Positions 1 through 6,449 of a stretch of 14,233 nucleotides of DNA are shown here, piece by piece. The notes under the pieces are model-generated. The model saw only the letters and a program-made list of their open reading frames with translations, had not been told where the DNA came from and searched no databases. Each line of letters begins with the position of its first letter. Within the stretch, counting starts at the first letter, position 1. The position numbers were made by a program, and so were the translations under genes. This stretch comes from an uncultured Clostridium sp. (GTDB lineage: Bacteria > Bacillota > Clostridia > Lachnospirales > Lachnospiraceae): positions 1 to 14,233 of the forward strand of contig UQJF01000086.1 of NCBI GenBank assembly GCA_900541315.1, in the 5' to 3' direction.

Positions 1-2
1 TT

Positions 3-116
3 CGTTTGTCAACAACTTTTTTAATTTATTTTTTTGTTTCTTTCGAAACATCTGCCGCTCTCTCAAGCGCGAAGATTATATTAGCAAATCCCAAACCGTT
101 TGTCAACAACTTTTTT
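3..116. repeat. 20-bp direct repeat pair at the contig edge
   Basis: CGTTTGTCAACAACTTTTTT occurs exactly at 3-22 and 97-116, a spacing of 94 bases. Between the copies lie T-rich tracts and a short inverted repeat (CGCT at 56-59, AGCG at 66-69). The second copy overlaps a small palindrome, CAAAC-C-GTTTG (92-102). No coding frame with a ribosome binding site is visible in 1-190. Such AT-rich intergenic repeats are often multicopy in Clostridia genomes. That the contig begins here because the assembler met a multicopy repeat is inference. Confidence 0.75.
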
Positions 117-201
117 CTTTTTTTATCAGCTTCGGCCAAAAAATTAGACGGTCTGTTTTAGATCTTTGAACCACAATTTCATTTTAAATATATGATAATG
201 C

Positions 202-248
202 AAAAATCCCCTGTCATCAGGCCTTTGAACCTGTGGCAGAGGATTTTT
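202..248 (-). terminator. Intrinsic terminator downstream of the VanW-family gene
   Basis: AAAAATCC (202-209) pairs with GGATTTTT (241-248). CTG (211-213) pairs with CAG (237-239) inside it, and an inner CAGG (218-221) / CCTG (230-233) hairpin continues the stem. On the minus strand the hairpin ends in a short T run. It lies about 45 bases past the stop codon of the VanW-family gene and is near-symmetrical, so it could work in both directions. Confidence 0.75.
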
Positions 249-292
249 ATAAAGCTTATATCTCTATTGTCACTATTTTTTACTATTTATTC

Positions 293-2089
293 TTATTCTG
301 GTTTCACCGGTATTACCACATCGCCTGTAGCTCCAGGGCCTCCATTTTCAGCTGCTGTTGTAGTTGCTGCACTGGTCGGTGCTGGTGCCGGAGAAGCTGC
401 TGCCGGTGCTGTAGTTGCTGCCGTTGAATGCTCCGGTGCTGCTGTGGTATGACTTGCAGCCGTTGTTTCATTTGGAGATACAATTGTTGTACCCGCAGAA
501 GTTGTTTCGCCTGGAACATAGCCATCTGGCATTCCGTCTACTGTAGACGGAACAGTTGTTGCCTGTGTGGTAGTTTCAGATGGATTTAATACAACACCAG
601 TGGAATTCCGGCGAACCACCGGCGTATGACCCTTATAGGTGGTTTTATGATCCAGCTCTCTGGATATTTCTTTTCCATTCTTATAAACAACCTTATAGGT
701 TTCCCATCTGCTTCCGGCGCTTCCCTTGGATTTTATCACTTCTTCTCCCGGCTGAAGTGTCTGATCTTCCTCATAAGTAGGATTTGGTGTGCCAAGGTCT
801 TCTACCTTCTTGGAATCCAGATCCCATGTAATACCATCTTCCAGGATCGGGATACCATAAACAGATACTGTTACTTTCTGATCTGCATAACTTGCCCTTA
901 AACCAATGGCTGTGCTGGAATTATTAATAAACTTAAAGTCTGGCTGATCCCAGCTGACGGTTGCATCACGGCCCGGTGTAACATAACTTGGCTCAAATGT
1001 ATGGGAGCGGCGGGAGCTGATCTTTAAACCAGCTTTAAATACTGCATTATATAAAGTAGTAGAAACCTGGCATACACCGCCGCCGATCTCCTGTACTACT
1101 TCTCCGTTATTATAGGCAGCTGCACCCTTATATCCCTTTGCCTCTGTACGCTGTCCTACTGTACCGTTAAAGGAAAATTCCTGTCCCGGTTTAATAACTG
1201 TACCATTAATAGCCTCTGCTGCCAGGCGAACGTTGGTATTACGGTTCTGGTTTGCTGTGGTATTGGTTGTAAAAGAACTGATGGTTTTATATTTTTCTTT
1301 TGCGCTTGCTGCTGATATCTCAGGTGCTACATCACTTCCGGTTGCAGTGATCTTTGCATCAAACTTCTTATCCTTTAATGCCTGGGAAATATCGGCTGCC
1401 AGCTTGTCCTGATCAATGGCAAAACCATTTTCCTCTCCTGCAAATACAAACTTTCCGCTTGCTGCATCAAATTTATCAATAGAACCGTTCTTTGCTTTTT
1501 TATCCCATTTTGCCCCGCAGGCTGCTGCTTCTGCTTTTACCTTCTCATCCAGTCCTGAGGTATCTAATGTATAACTCTCCTGTGGATCGCTGCCATCTTT
1601 ATAGATTTCATCTAAGAGAGCATCTACTTTTTCTGCCATCAGGTCAGTTACCTTATACTGGTCAGAATCGTATTCAACCGTCATGCTCCACGGAAACTCT
1701 TTTAAGATTGCTGCTTTTGCTTCACTTTTAGACATTCCGGTAATGGAAATCCCATCAACTTGGACTTCTTTCTGCATTTCAGTCTCAGATTCGCTTTCGA
1801 TCACTGTTTCCGTTCCTGCAATATCTGTATTAGAACCTTTTCCCTTCAGTGCAAGAGAGATTCCTGTGATAAATACGATCAGGACTACACCTGCAATAGC
1901 AATGATCTTGTAATTTGGTCCTTTCTTTCTGTGGTATCCGCTGCTGCGTCTGGTGGAATAACTTCCTCCAGAGCGTGAAGAATAACCAGACGATGTGCTT
2001 CTTCCCGATGCACTGCCTTTATTTGTACCTCTGGCCCGGCTTCTGCCTGTAGAGGAGTTCCGACTTCTGCTGTTTTCTAACTGATTCAT
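293..2089 (-). CDS. VanW-family membrane-anchored cell-envelope protein (598 aa)
   Basis: The N-terminus is a Ser/Arg/Gly-rich cytoplasmic segment (residues 1-58). One membrane segment follows (about 61-81), so most of the protein should lie outside the membrane. Residues about 110-265 resemble the peptidoglycan-binding domain that often precedes VanW. Residues about 270-412 are the VanW domain, with the signature around 333-346 (IGGGVCQVSTTLYN). Residues about 425-496 look like a G5 domain. The last 100 residues are a Thr/Ala/Pro-rich tail. VanW was named from vancomycin-resistance clusters, but this architecture is common in Gram-positives without resistance and its biochemical role is unknown. 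No van genes lie nearby, so resistance should not be inferred. The start ATG has AGGTG nine bases upstream. Confidence 0.9.
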   Translation of the reverse strand: MNQLENSRSRNSSTGRSRARGTNKGSASGRSTSSGYSSRSGGSYSTRRSSGYHRKKGPNYKIIAIAGVVLIVFITGISLALKGKGSNTDIAGTETVIESESETEMQKEVQVDGISITGMSKSEAKAAILKEFPWSMTVEYDSDQYKVTDLMAEKVDALLDEIYKDGSDPQESYTLDTSGLDEKVKAEAAACGAKWDKKAKNGSIDKFDAASGKFVFAGEENGFAIDQDKLAADISQALKDKKFDAKITATGSDVAPEISAASAKEKYKTISSFTTNTTANQNRNTNVRLAAEAINGTVIKPGQEFSFNGTVGQRTEAKGYKGAAAYNNGEVVQEIGGGVCQVSTTLYNAVFKAGLKISSRRSHTFEPSYVTPGRDATVSWDQPDFKFINNSSTAIGLRASYADQKVTVSVYGIPILEDGITWDLDSKKVEDLGTPNPTYEEDQTLQPGEEVIKSKGSAGSRWETYKVVYKNGKEISRELDHKTTYKGHTPVVRRNSTGVVLNPSETTTQATTVPSTVDGMPDGYVPGETTSAGTTIVSPNETTAASHTTAAPEHSTAATTAPAAASPAPAPTSAATTTAAENGGPGATGDVVIPVKPE

Positions 2090-2136
2090 GTCTTTTCACC
2101 TGTTACATTTCCTGCAAATTTTTAATTACAGCTTGT

Positions 2137-2145
2137 AGTATAGCA
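2137..2145 (-). promoter_or_regulatory. Extended -10 promoter of the VanW-family gene
   Basis: Read on the minus strand this is TGC-TATACT, an extended -10 element about 50 bases upstream of the start. No good -35 box is visible at 16-18 bases, which is tolerable for an extended -10 promoter. Confidence 0.5.
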
Positions 2146-2234
2146 TACTTTATTTAAAATGGAACTGGTTTTTAAACTTTTTTCAGAGTAATTCTTTGCT
2201 CTTTTTTTCGTTTCTAACATTCCTGTTAAAAGTA

Positions 2235-2263
2235 TTACCAAAGTATTTCATTTGTGTTATTAT
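2235..2263 (+). promoter_or_regulatory. Promoter of the TrpH/YciV-type PHP gene
   Basis: TTACCA (2235-2240), 17 bases, then TATTAT (2258-2263), with TGT directly before the -10 hexamer (extended -10). It is divergent from the VanW-family promoter, so 2090-2301 is a shared divergent control region. Confidence 0.65.
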
Positions 2264-2301
2264 TATAGAAAGAACATAAAAACACCAAGGAGGTTTTGAC
2301 C

Positions 2302-3147
2302 ATGGGTTTTGTTGACCTGCACGTTCATTCCGATGCTTCTGATGGCACCTTTACACCTTCCCAGGTTGTAGAACTGGCAAAAAATGCCGGTCTGGATGCC
2401 ATTGCATTAACAGATCACGACACAACAGCAGGAGTAGATGAAGCATTAGAAGCCGCACATCATTTGAATATAGAAGTGATCCCCGGAATTGAAGTATCCA
2501 GCAGTTTCGATGGAACAGAGATCCATATTCTGGGACTTTTTGTTGACCAGAAGGATCCCGTACTTGCTGCCATGCTTGAAAAAATGCTGATCAGCCGTGA
2601 CCGGCGCAATGAAAAAATGCTTGAAAACCTGGCTGCAGACGGCATTACTTTTACAAAAGAGGAACTTTGCGGAAACAATCCGGACACCATTATCACAAGA
2701 GCTCATATTGCACATGCCCTGATCGCCAAAGGTATCTGTTCCAATACAGATCAGGCTTTTAAAAAATATCTCCAGTACGGCGGCCTCTACTGCCCGCAAA
2801 AAGAGCATCTTACTCCTGAAGAAGTCGTGAAAACCTTGACAAAAAATGGTGCATTTGTAGCTCTGGCTCATCCATTCCAATATAAATTCGGTGATAAAAA
2901 GACGGAAGAACTGATCGCTTATATGGCATATCTTGGCATGAAAGGGCTGGAAGTCTATCACTCATCCAATAACAAACTGGAGAGTATGAAGCTGCGTGAA
3001 ATGGCATCCAGACACCACCTGCTTCCTACCGGCGGCTCTGATTTCCATGGCGGTAATAAGCCGGATATTTCTATTGGTACAGGCCGGGGCGGACTTCGTG
3101 TTTCCTCCCTGCTTTTAGATGATATAAAGTGGGCAAGAGGAAATTAA
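2302..3147 (+). CDS. PHP-domain phosphoesterase, TrpH/YciV (RNase AM / nucleoside bisphosphate phosphatase) family
   Basis: This 281-aa protein has the PHP metal-site motifs. They are DLHVHSDASDG (D5, H7, H9), TDHD (residues 37-40), PGIEVS (E64), RAHIAHAL (H135, H138), AHPF (H190) and GGSDFHG (D247, H249). The TrpH/YciV family includes E. coli YciV/RNase AM, a 5'-3' exoribonuclease that trims short RNAs, and a 3',5'-nucleoside bisphosphate phosphatase. A role in RNA end processing or nucleotide turnover is therefore likely; the exact substrate cannot be read from the sequence. The ATG at 2302 is chosen because AAGGAGG (2287-2293) lies eight bases upstream. An in-frame TTG at 2296 is only two bases from that site. 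The length is normal for the family. Confidence 0.88.
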   Translation: MGFVDLHVHSDASDGTFTPSQVVELAKNAGLDAIALTDHDTTAGVDEALEAAHHLNIEVIPGIEVSSSFDGTEIHILGLFVDQKDPVLAAMLEKMLISRDRRNEKMLENLAADGITFTKEELCGNNPDTIITRAHIAHALIAKGICSNTDQAFKKYLQYGGLYCPQKEHLTPEEVVKTLTKNGAFVALAHPFQYKFGDKKTEELIAYMAYLGMKGLEVYHSSNNKLESMKLREMASRHHLLPTGGSDFHGGNKPDISIGTGRGGLRVSSLLLDDIKWARGN

Positions 3148-3192
3148 CCTGCTTCTGCACAGCATTTTTTATTAAATCGCAAAATTTTACCC

Positions 3193-3221
3193 TTGTATCC
3201 AGTATTCTTCTTTGCTATAAT
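3193..3221 (+). promoter_or_regulatory. Strong promoter of the 78-aa HPr-like gene
   Basis: TTGTAT (3193-3198), 17 bases, then TATAAT (3216-3221), with TGC before the -10 (extended). A start near 3228 would give a leader of about 120 bases. That is long for a 78-aa gene, and I see no recognisable riboswitch in it. Confidence 0.75.
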
Positions 3222-3348
3222 GCAGTCGTTAAAAGATTAACCACGCAAATGATAAATGATGTAATCCCATGTACTCTTGAAGTCTTTTTGTACCTGATCT
3301 TGCAGGAAAAACTTCGGGAGAACATATCATAAAGAAGGAGGAATTACT

Positions 3349-3585
3349 ATGAAGATCCAGAACATTACCGATGTAGAGAAATTTTTCAAAGTGATTGATC
3401 AGTGCAAGGGCACTGTAGAACTGGTTTCACCGGAAGGCGACCGCATTAACTTAAAATCCAAGCTGGCTCAGTACCTTTCTATGGCTACTATTTTTTCCAA
3501 TGGCTATATTAAGGAACTGGATCTGGTTGCACATGATAAAGAGGATATTGAACGCCTGATCAAATATATGTATCAGGGCGAGTAA
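3349..3585 (+). CDS. Small HPr-like protein without the phosphorylatable histidine (78 aa), function unknown
   Basis: I do not recognise this gene by name. The pattern resembles the HPr fold: an N-terminal helix with FFKVIDQ, a strand TVELVSPEGDRIN, a KSKLAQYLSMA helix (compare KSI-MGLLSL of HPr), a strand ELDLVAHDKED, and a C-terminal helix ending RLIKYM. The HPr region around His15 (GIHARPA) is absent, so it cannot be a normal PTS phosphocarrier. It may be a regulatory or degenerate relative. AAGGAGG (3335-3341) sits seven bases before the ATG. The gene is monocistronic, between its own strong promoter and a 14-bp-stem terminator, which suggests steady, perhaps high expression. The HPr relation is inference from pattern and needs a profile search. 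Confidence 0.7.
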   Translation: MKIQNITDVEKFFKVIDQCKGTVELVSPEGDRINLKSKLAQYLSMATIFSNGYIKELDLVAHDKEDIERLIKYMYQGE

Positions 3586-3600
3586 ACAGCTAAGTATTTA

Positions 3601-3644
3601 AAAAGCTGCGGGAGTACATCATTTTCAGTCTCCCGCAGCTTTTT
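3601..3644. terminator. Bidirectional terminator between the HPr-like gene and alaX
   Basis: Positions 3601-3614 and 3630-3643 are perfectly complementary: a 14-bp stem with core GCTGCGGGAG / CTCCCGCAGC and a 15-base loop, with T runs on both strands. It serves two convergent genes, and its outer edge touches the alaX stop codon (3643-3645). Confidence 0.9.
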
Positions 3645-4821
3645 ATTCCAGTTTTCCCGCTTCCCGGATCAGTACTTCCCGGATCTCTTTTTCACCAGCC
3701 TTAAACGTTCCCTGAGCCATAAGCTCGCTTCCGCCGCCTCTTCCGTTCAGTTCACTGTTCATAGCCTTACTTAATTTGCGCATGTCTGCCTGGCTGCTGC
3801 CTAAGGCATACTGATATACCTGCTCTTCTTCCTTTCCGGAGAAAACTCCCACGATCTTTCCTTTACCTTTTTCATACAGCATAGTGGACAGCTGACGCAG
3901 CTGTACCGGAGATAATCCTTCCTCGAACACAGCCAGTACCTCTCCACTTTCCGGATAGCTTTCTACTTTTTTCTCTAAAAGCTGCTGGCAAAGACGTCCA
4001 TTTACCATATCCTTTTCCTGGCTCTCATTTTTCAGCTTTTCAACCGCTTCCGGAACCAGTGCCAATTTAGCAGACAGCAGGTTAGAAATGCGGATCTCAT
4101 CTTTTAAGCGCTCTCTGTAATCTATCAGTGCCCGGCGACCACAGAGCATGGAAATACGCACGCCGCCCTTGTAATTGATCATAGTACGCAGCTTAATAAT
4201 GCCTACTTCTCCTGTTGTCTCTACATGGGTACCGCAGCAGGCGCAGATATCTCCCCCTGGAATCTCCACAATACGCACTACACCCGTCAGTTCTTTTTTG
4301 CTTCTGTAATCTAACTGTTCCAGCTCTTCTTGGGACGGATAAAATACATGAACAGGTACATTGTCATAAATCAGCTGGTTTGCCTCATCTTCCAGGGCAT
4401 CTAACTGTTCCTGGGTAATAATACCATTAAAATCCACAGTCACTTCATCTGTGCCCATATGAAAGCCCACATTGTCATAACCAAAGTGCTTATGTACAAG
4501 ACCGGAGAAAATATGTTCTCCTGTATGCTGCTGCATATTATCATAACGCTTCTGCCAGTCAATGATTCCCTCTGCCAAAGTACCTTCTTCTAGCGGAGCT
4601 TCCAGCTCATGAATGATCTCTTCTCCTTTTTCACAAACATGGAGAACCTTCACTCCATTTAAAGTACCCGTATCACTGGGTTGTCCGCCCCCTTCTGGAT
4701 AAAAAGCAGTCTGGTTCAAGATAGCATCCCAGGTGCCTTTTTTATTTTGTGTACAGGAAATAACAGTACACATAAAATTTTTTACATATGGGGTTACATA
4801 ATATAAACGGTTCTGATCCAT
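3643..4821 (-). CDS. alaX: Alanyl-tRNA editing protein AlaX with C-terminal DHHA1 domain (392 aa)
   Basis: This is a free-standing relative of the AlaRS editing domain that hydrolyses Ser- or Gly-tRNA-Ala in the cytosol. The zinc motif is complete: HTGEH (H99, H103) and CxxxH at C195-H199 (CCGTH). FYPEGGGQPSDTG at 40-52 is the conserved N-terminal glycine motif. Residues about 290-392 form a DHHA1 domain ending in GRGGGSELMAQG (360-371), as at the AlaRS C-terminus, so this is the long AlaX type. The start is the ATG at 4821, because AGGAGG (rc of 4829-4834) lies seven bases away. An in-frame extension to 4884 exists but has no comparable site. The upstream region holds a TTGACG (rc of 4916-4921) with a poor -10, and a TATAAT (rc of 4938-4943) with no good -35, so the promoter is unresolved. 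Confidence 0.92.
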   Translation of the reverse strand: MDQNRLYYVTPYVKNFMCTVISCTQNKKGTWDAILNQTAFYPEGGGQPSDTGTLNGVKVLHVCEKGEEIIHELEAPLEEGTLAEGIIDWQKRYDNMQQHTGEHIFSGLVHKHFGYDNVGFHMGTDEVTVDFNGIITQEQLDALEDEANQLIYDNVPVHVFYPSQEELEQLDYRSKKELTGVVRIVEIPGGDICACCGTHVETTGEVGIIKLRTMINYKGGVRISMLCGRRALIDYRERLKDEIRISNLLSAKLALVPEAVEKLKNESQEKDMVNGRLCQQLLEKKVESYPESGEVLAVFEEGLSPVQLRQLSTMLYEKGKGKIVGVFSGKEEEQVYQYALGSSQADMRKLSKAMNSELNGRGGGSELMAQGTFKAGEKEIREVLIREAGKLE

Positions 4822-4842
4822 CTCTATTCCTCCTCGTACTAA

Positions 4843-4864
4843 TAATGTTCTCTTAATGTTCTCT
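4843..4864 (-). repeat. Tandem 11-bp repeat upstream of alaX
   Basis: TAATGTTCTCT occurs twice head to tail (4843-4853 and 4854-4864), ending about 20 bases before the alaX start and just beyond its ribosome binding site. In the mRNA it reads AGAGAACATTA twice. It may be part of an operator or of a leader structure. Confidence 0.6.
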
Positions 4865-4997
4865 CGAAGTCTTTTCCGCAGCATATTTTTTCATTCATGC
4901 TCTTTATCATATAATCGTCAAAAAACTAACAGCTATTATTATAGTACAAATGCGCATGATTTTGCTCTGTTTTTTTATTTTTTTCAAAAAAGAAGAA

Positions 4998-5025
4998 ACA
5001 TGAGCAAGCTGCCCTACATATCATA
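4998..5025 (+). promoter_or_regulatory. Candidate sigma-K (late mother-cell sporulation) promoter
   Basis: ACA (4998-5000), 16 bases, then CATATCATA (5017-5025). This fits the B. subtilis sigma-K pattern of ACa at -35, 16-17 bases, and CATAnnnTA at -10. Transcription would start near 5032, about 28 bases before the ATG. No good sigma-A promoter is seen upstream. The assignment rests on consensus matching alone. Confidence 0.55.
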
Positions 5026-5059
5026 GGATTGTAATCAAACATATTTCGGAGGAACTAAC

Positions 5060-5290
5060 ATGAGTGATGTAGCAGCAACAAACTGCGGATGTGACTGCGG
5101 GTGCGGATGCCAGAGCGGAGGAAATGGATGCAATATCATCTGGCTCATCCTGATCTTATGCTGCTGTGGCGGCAATGGGTTTGGCGGCTGTTTCGGAAAT
5201 AACGGCTGCGGCAATGGATGCGGATACGATATTATCTGGATCCTGCTGCTCTTATGCTGCTGTGGCGGCAACAACGGCGGCTTTTGCTGA
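5060..5290 (+). CDS. Cys/Gly-rich peptide with duplicated unit, putative spore coat-type protein (76 aa)
   Basis: Sixteen of the 76 residues are Cys. A Cys/Gly N-terminus (CGCDCGCGC, 9-17) is followed by two copies of a 32-residue unit: Asn/Gly spacer, hydrophobic IIWLILIL or IIWILLLL (26-33, 58-65), then CCCGGN (34-39, 66-71). It resembles Clostridia proteins annotated as 'chorion class high-cysteine' proteins. Cys-rich peptides of this kind can be cross-linked by disulphides in spore coats. GGAGG (5048-5052) lies seven bases before the ATG. The sigma-K-like promoter supports late sporulation expression. Coat location is inferred; a metal-binding or membrane-inserted peptide is possible. Confidence 0.8.
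   Translation: MSDVAATNCGCDCGCGCQSGGNGCNIIWLILILCCCGGNGFGGCFGNNGCGNGCGYDIIWILLLLCCCGGNNGGFC
5154..5271 (+). repeat. Internal duplication within the Cys/Gly-rich gene
   Basis: Positions 5154-5175 and 5250-5271 are identical over 22 bases, at a period of 96 bases (32 codons). They encode the end of the hydrophobic stretch plus CCCGGN. Surrounding codons match more loosely, so an in-frame duplication has partly diverged. Confidence 0.85.
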
Positions 5291-5298
5291 TCTTTCGT

Positions 5299-5331
5299 AA
5301 ACAAGCGGGGCGTGTAAACGCCCCCTGTTTT
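5299..5331. terminator. Terminator shared by the Cys-rich gene and the convergent 47-codon gene
   Basis: GGGGCGT (5307-5313), loop GTAA, ACGCCCC (5318-5324). AAACA (5299-5303) and TGTTT (5326-5330) extend the stem after a short internal loop, followed by T's. It begins nine bases after the Cys-rich stop and abuts the minus-strand stop at 5331-5333. Confidence 0.85.
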
Positions 5332-5474
5332 CATCTTATGGGATTATTTTTCTCCCCTTTTCTATTTTCTTCTCTACTTTTTCTTTCTTTAAAACCTCTG
5401 TTTTTCTTTTTCTGTATACATTCCTCATCTATTTCATATACTGCATTCCCATCGATCACCAGTCTGCTATACAT
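5331..5474 (-). CDS. Small basic protein of unknown function (47 aa)
   Basis: I do not recognise this gene. It has ATG at 5474-5472, TGA at 5333-5331, and a near-ideal ribosome binding site, AAAGGAGG (rc of 5483-5490), eight bases upstream. The protein starts MYSRLVIDGNAVYEIDEECI, which reads like a short beta-hairpin (LVIDGNAVYEI). It ends in a very basic Lys/Arg/Glu-rich stretch (residues 21-47), so it may bind nucleic acid or be disordered. It converges on the Cys/Gly-rich gene and uses the same terminator. A second AGGAGG (rc of 5504-5509) lies a little further upstream, before an 11-codon frame. Evidence for translation is the start context only. Confidence 0.55.
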   Translation of the reverse strand: MYSRLVIDGNAVYEIDEECIQKKKNRGFKERKSREENRKGEKNNPIR

Positions 5475-5488
5475 ACAGCTTACCTCCT

Positions 5489-5517
5489 TTCTGAGAGTAC
5501 ATACCTCCTACTACAAT
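5489..5517 (+). promoter_or_regulatory. Weak candidate promoter of the 142/95-aa operon
   Basis: TTCTGA (5489-5494), 17 bases, then TACAAT (5512-5517). The -10 is good and the -35 poor. It would start transcription about 55 bases before the first ATG, back to back with the minus-strand 47-codon gene. Confidence 0.3.
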
Positions 5518-5579
5518 ATATGCATGAAATAACAGGCTGCCGCATAAGTTTAAACCAAAGCAGCAAGGCTGGTAAAAAT

Positions 5580-6008
5580 ATGAATCCTTCTAATGAACAT
5601 ATAGATTATAAACTCACTGATCTGGATTATCTTACTGGTGACCATCATCTTCAAATGATGAAAGCGGCCCTTCCTTTCTTAAATGTTCCCCAGCAGCGGG
5701 CTCTCTCTATGTTTGTAAAGCTCCAGGAACTGAAGAATACCTTTCAGCTTTTCGAAAATGGGGAAACCGCAGCAATGGGCATCTGTTCCCTGGATTCTCC
5801 TCCTGGGAAGCAGGCTTCTCCCAGGGAACTTTTAAAAGCCTTAAAGCCTTATGGAAATCCGGGGGAACAAAATCTTATAGACGCGGCAAATTCATTACTG
5901 GAAGGCCAGACTCCCTTAGAACAGATCCGTCGTTTTCTGACCCCCAGCCAGCAGGCTCGTTTTGAGACTTTGCAGATGGTTATTGCGGCTTTACAGGCCA
6001 TGAACTGA
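5580..6008 (+). CDS. Conserved-looking hypothetical protein, first gene of a small operon (142 aa)
   Basis: I do not recognise this protein. It is soluble and mostly helical. LTDLDYLTGDHHLQMMKAALPFL (about 11-33) looks like an amphipathic helix region. A second helical stretch follows (MFVKLQELKNTFQLF). A Pro/Gly linker near residue 70 (DSPPGKQASP) leads to a C-terminal helical half ending FLTPSQQARFETLQMVIAALQ. There is no signal peptide, membrane segment or catalytic motif. The ATG at 5580 is preferred over an in-frame ATG at 5520, which lacks a ribosome binding site and lies by the predicted transcription start. AAGG lies 12-15 bases before 5580, so initiation may be weak. The next gene starts 47 bases after the stop with no terminator between. 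Confidence 0.65.
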   Translation: MNPSNEHIDYKLTDLDYLTGDHHLQMMKAALPFLNVPQQRALSMFVKLQELKNTFQLFENGETAAMGICSLDSPPGKQASPRELLKALKPYGNPGEQNLIDAANSLLEGQTPLEQIRRFLTPSQQARFETLQMVIAALQAMN

Positions 6009-6055
6009 TCCTGACAATTTTCTGTCTTTTAATGTTCTCTCGGAAAGGAGTTATT

Positions 6056-6343
6056 ATGGATAATAACTGGAAACAGGATCCCCGCCTTAAGGCCATGGAT
6101 CCCGAAAAGGTAACATTATTGACCGGATTTGCTGAAAAAATATCTCATACAGACCAGTCCCATTTTATGAGCAGCTTCCTTCAGATCTGTCAGGAGGCCA
6201 ATTCAAAGGGGCTGCATTTTACAGATTCTGAAACTGCACTGCTGGTAGAGATCTTAAGCTGCCATATGCCAGAAAAAGACCGGAAAAAGCTTCAGTTTCT
6301 GAAGCTGGCAGCAGGAAAGATCGCAGGCGGAATTAACCGGTAG
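6056..6343 (+). CDS. Small hypothetical protein, second gene of the operon (95 aa)
   Basis: I do not recognise this gene. It is short and helical, with DPRLKAMDPEKVTLLTGFAEKI (8-29), a central segment, and a Lys-rich C-terminus with MPEKDRKKLQFLKLAAGKI. Its closing pattern (Pro, two polar residues, basic/aromatic residues, Leu-rich helix) recalls the end of the preceding protein (TPSQQARFETLQMVIAAL). The pair may be distant paralogues or partners. AAAGGAG (6044-6050) lies five bases before the ATG, a better site than its upstream neighbour has. An upstream in-frame ATG at 6032 has no such site. No convincing hairpin terminator follows, only a T run at about 6349-6355. Confidence 0.65.
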   Translation: MDNNWKQDPRLKAMDPEKVTLLTGFAEKISHTDQSHFMSSFLQICQEANSKGLHFTDSETALLVEILSCHMPEKDRKKLQFLKLAAGKIAGGINR

Positions 6344-6387
6344 ATTATTTTTTCAGCCTCTTGTATGCCCTAAATCGCTTTTAATTG

Positions 6388-6416
6388 TTGCATTTTTATT
6401 TTATATATGCTATATT
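6388..6416 (+). promoter_or_regulatory. Promoter of the glycine-riboswitch leader and symporter
   Basis: TTGCAT (6388-6393), 17 bases, then TATATT (6411-6416), preceded by TGC (extended -10). Transcription would begin near 6423, so the mRNA carries a small hairpin (CGGC 6426-6429 / GCCG 6435-6438) before the aptamer. Confidence 0.7.
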
Positions 6417-6449
6417 CTCCCCATGCGGCAAAAAGCCGTTACGATATAC

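Noticed and set aside
192..452. 86-codon plus-strand frame with an Ala/Gly/Val-rich tail
   Set aside because: It is antisense to the Thr/Ala-rich tail of the VanW-family gene, and its start lies at the edge of the terminator hairpin.
293..2089. Vancomycin-resistance gene reading of the VanW-family protein
   Set aside because: There are no ligase, dehydrogenase, dipeptidase or VanRS genes nearby, and this domain order is widespread in susceptible Clostridia.
2446..2961. 171-codon minus-strand frame
   Set aside because: It is antisense to the well-supported TrpH/YciV gene, has no ribosome binding site, and shows low-quality composition (many Phe, Cys, His).
4843..4864. Tandem 11-bp repeat as an attachment site or CRISPR-like array
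   Set aside because: There are only two abutting copies with no spacer, no integrase and no foreign gene nearby. It is reported as a leader repeat instead.
4822..4884. 21-codon N-terminal extension of AlaX
   Set aside because: It covers the ribosome binding site and the tandem 11-bp repeat. The conserved AlaX start fits the ATG at 4821.
5035..5334. 99-codon Pro/Gln-rich frame antisense to the Cys/Gly-rich gene
   Set aside because: It is the reverse-strand shadow of a Gly/Cys-rich repeat gene. It has no ribosome binding site, and its frame runs across the terminator.
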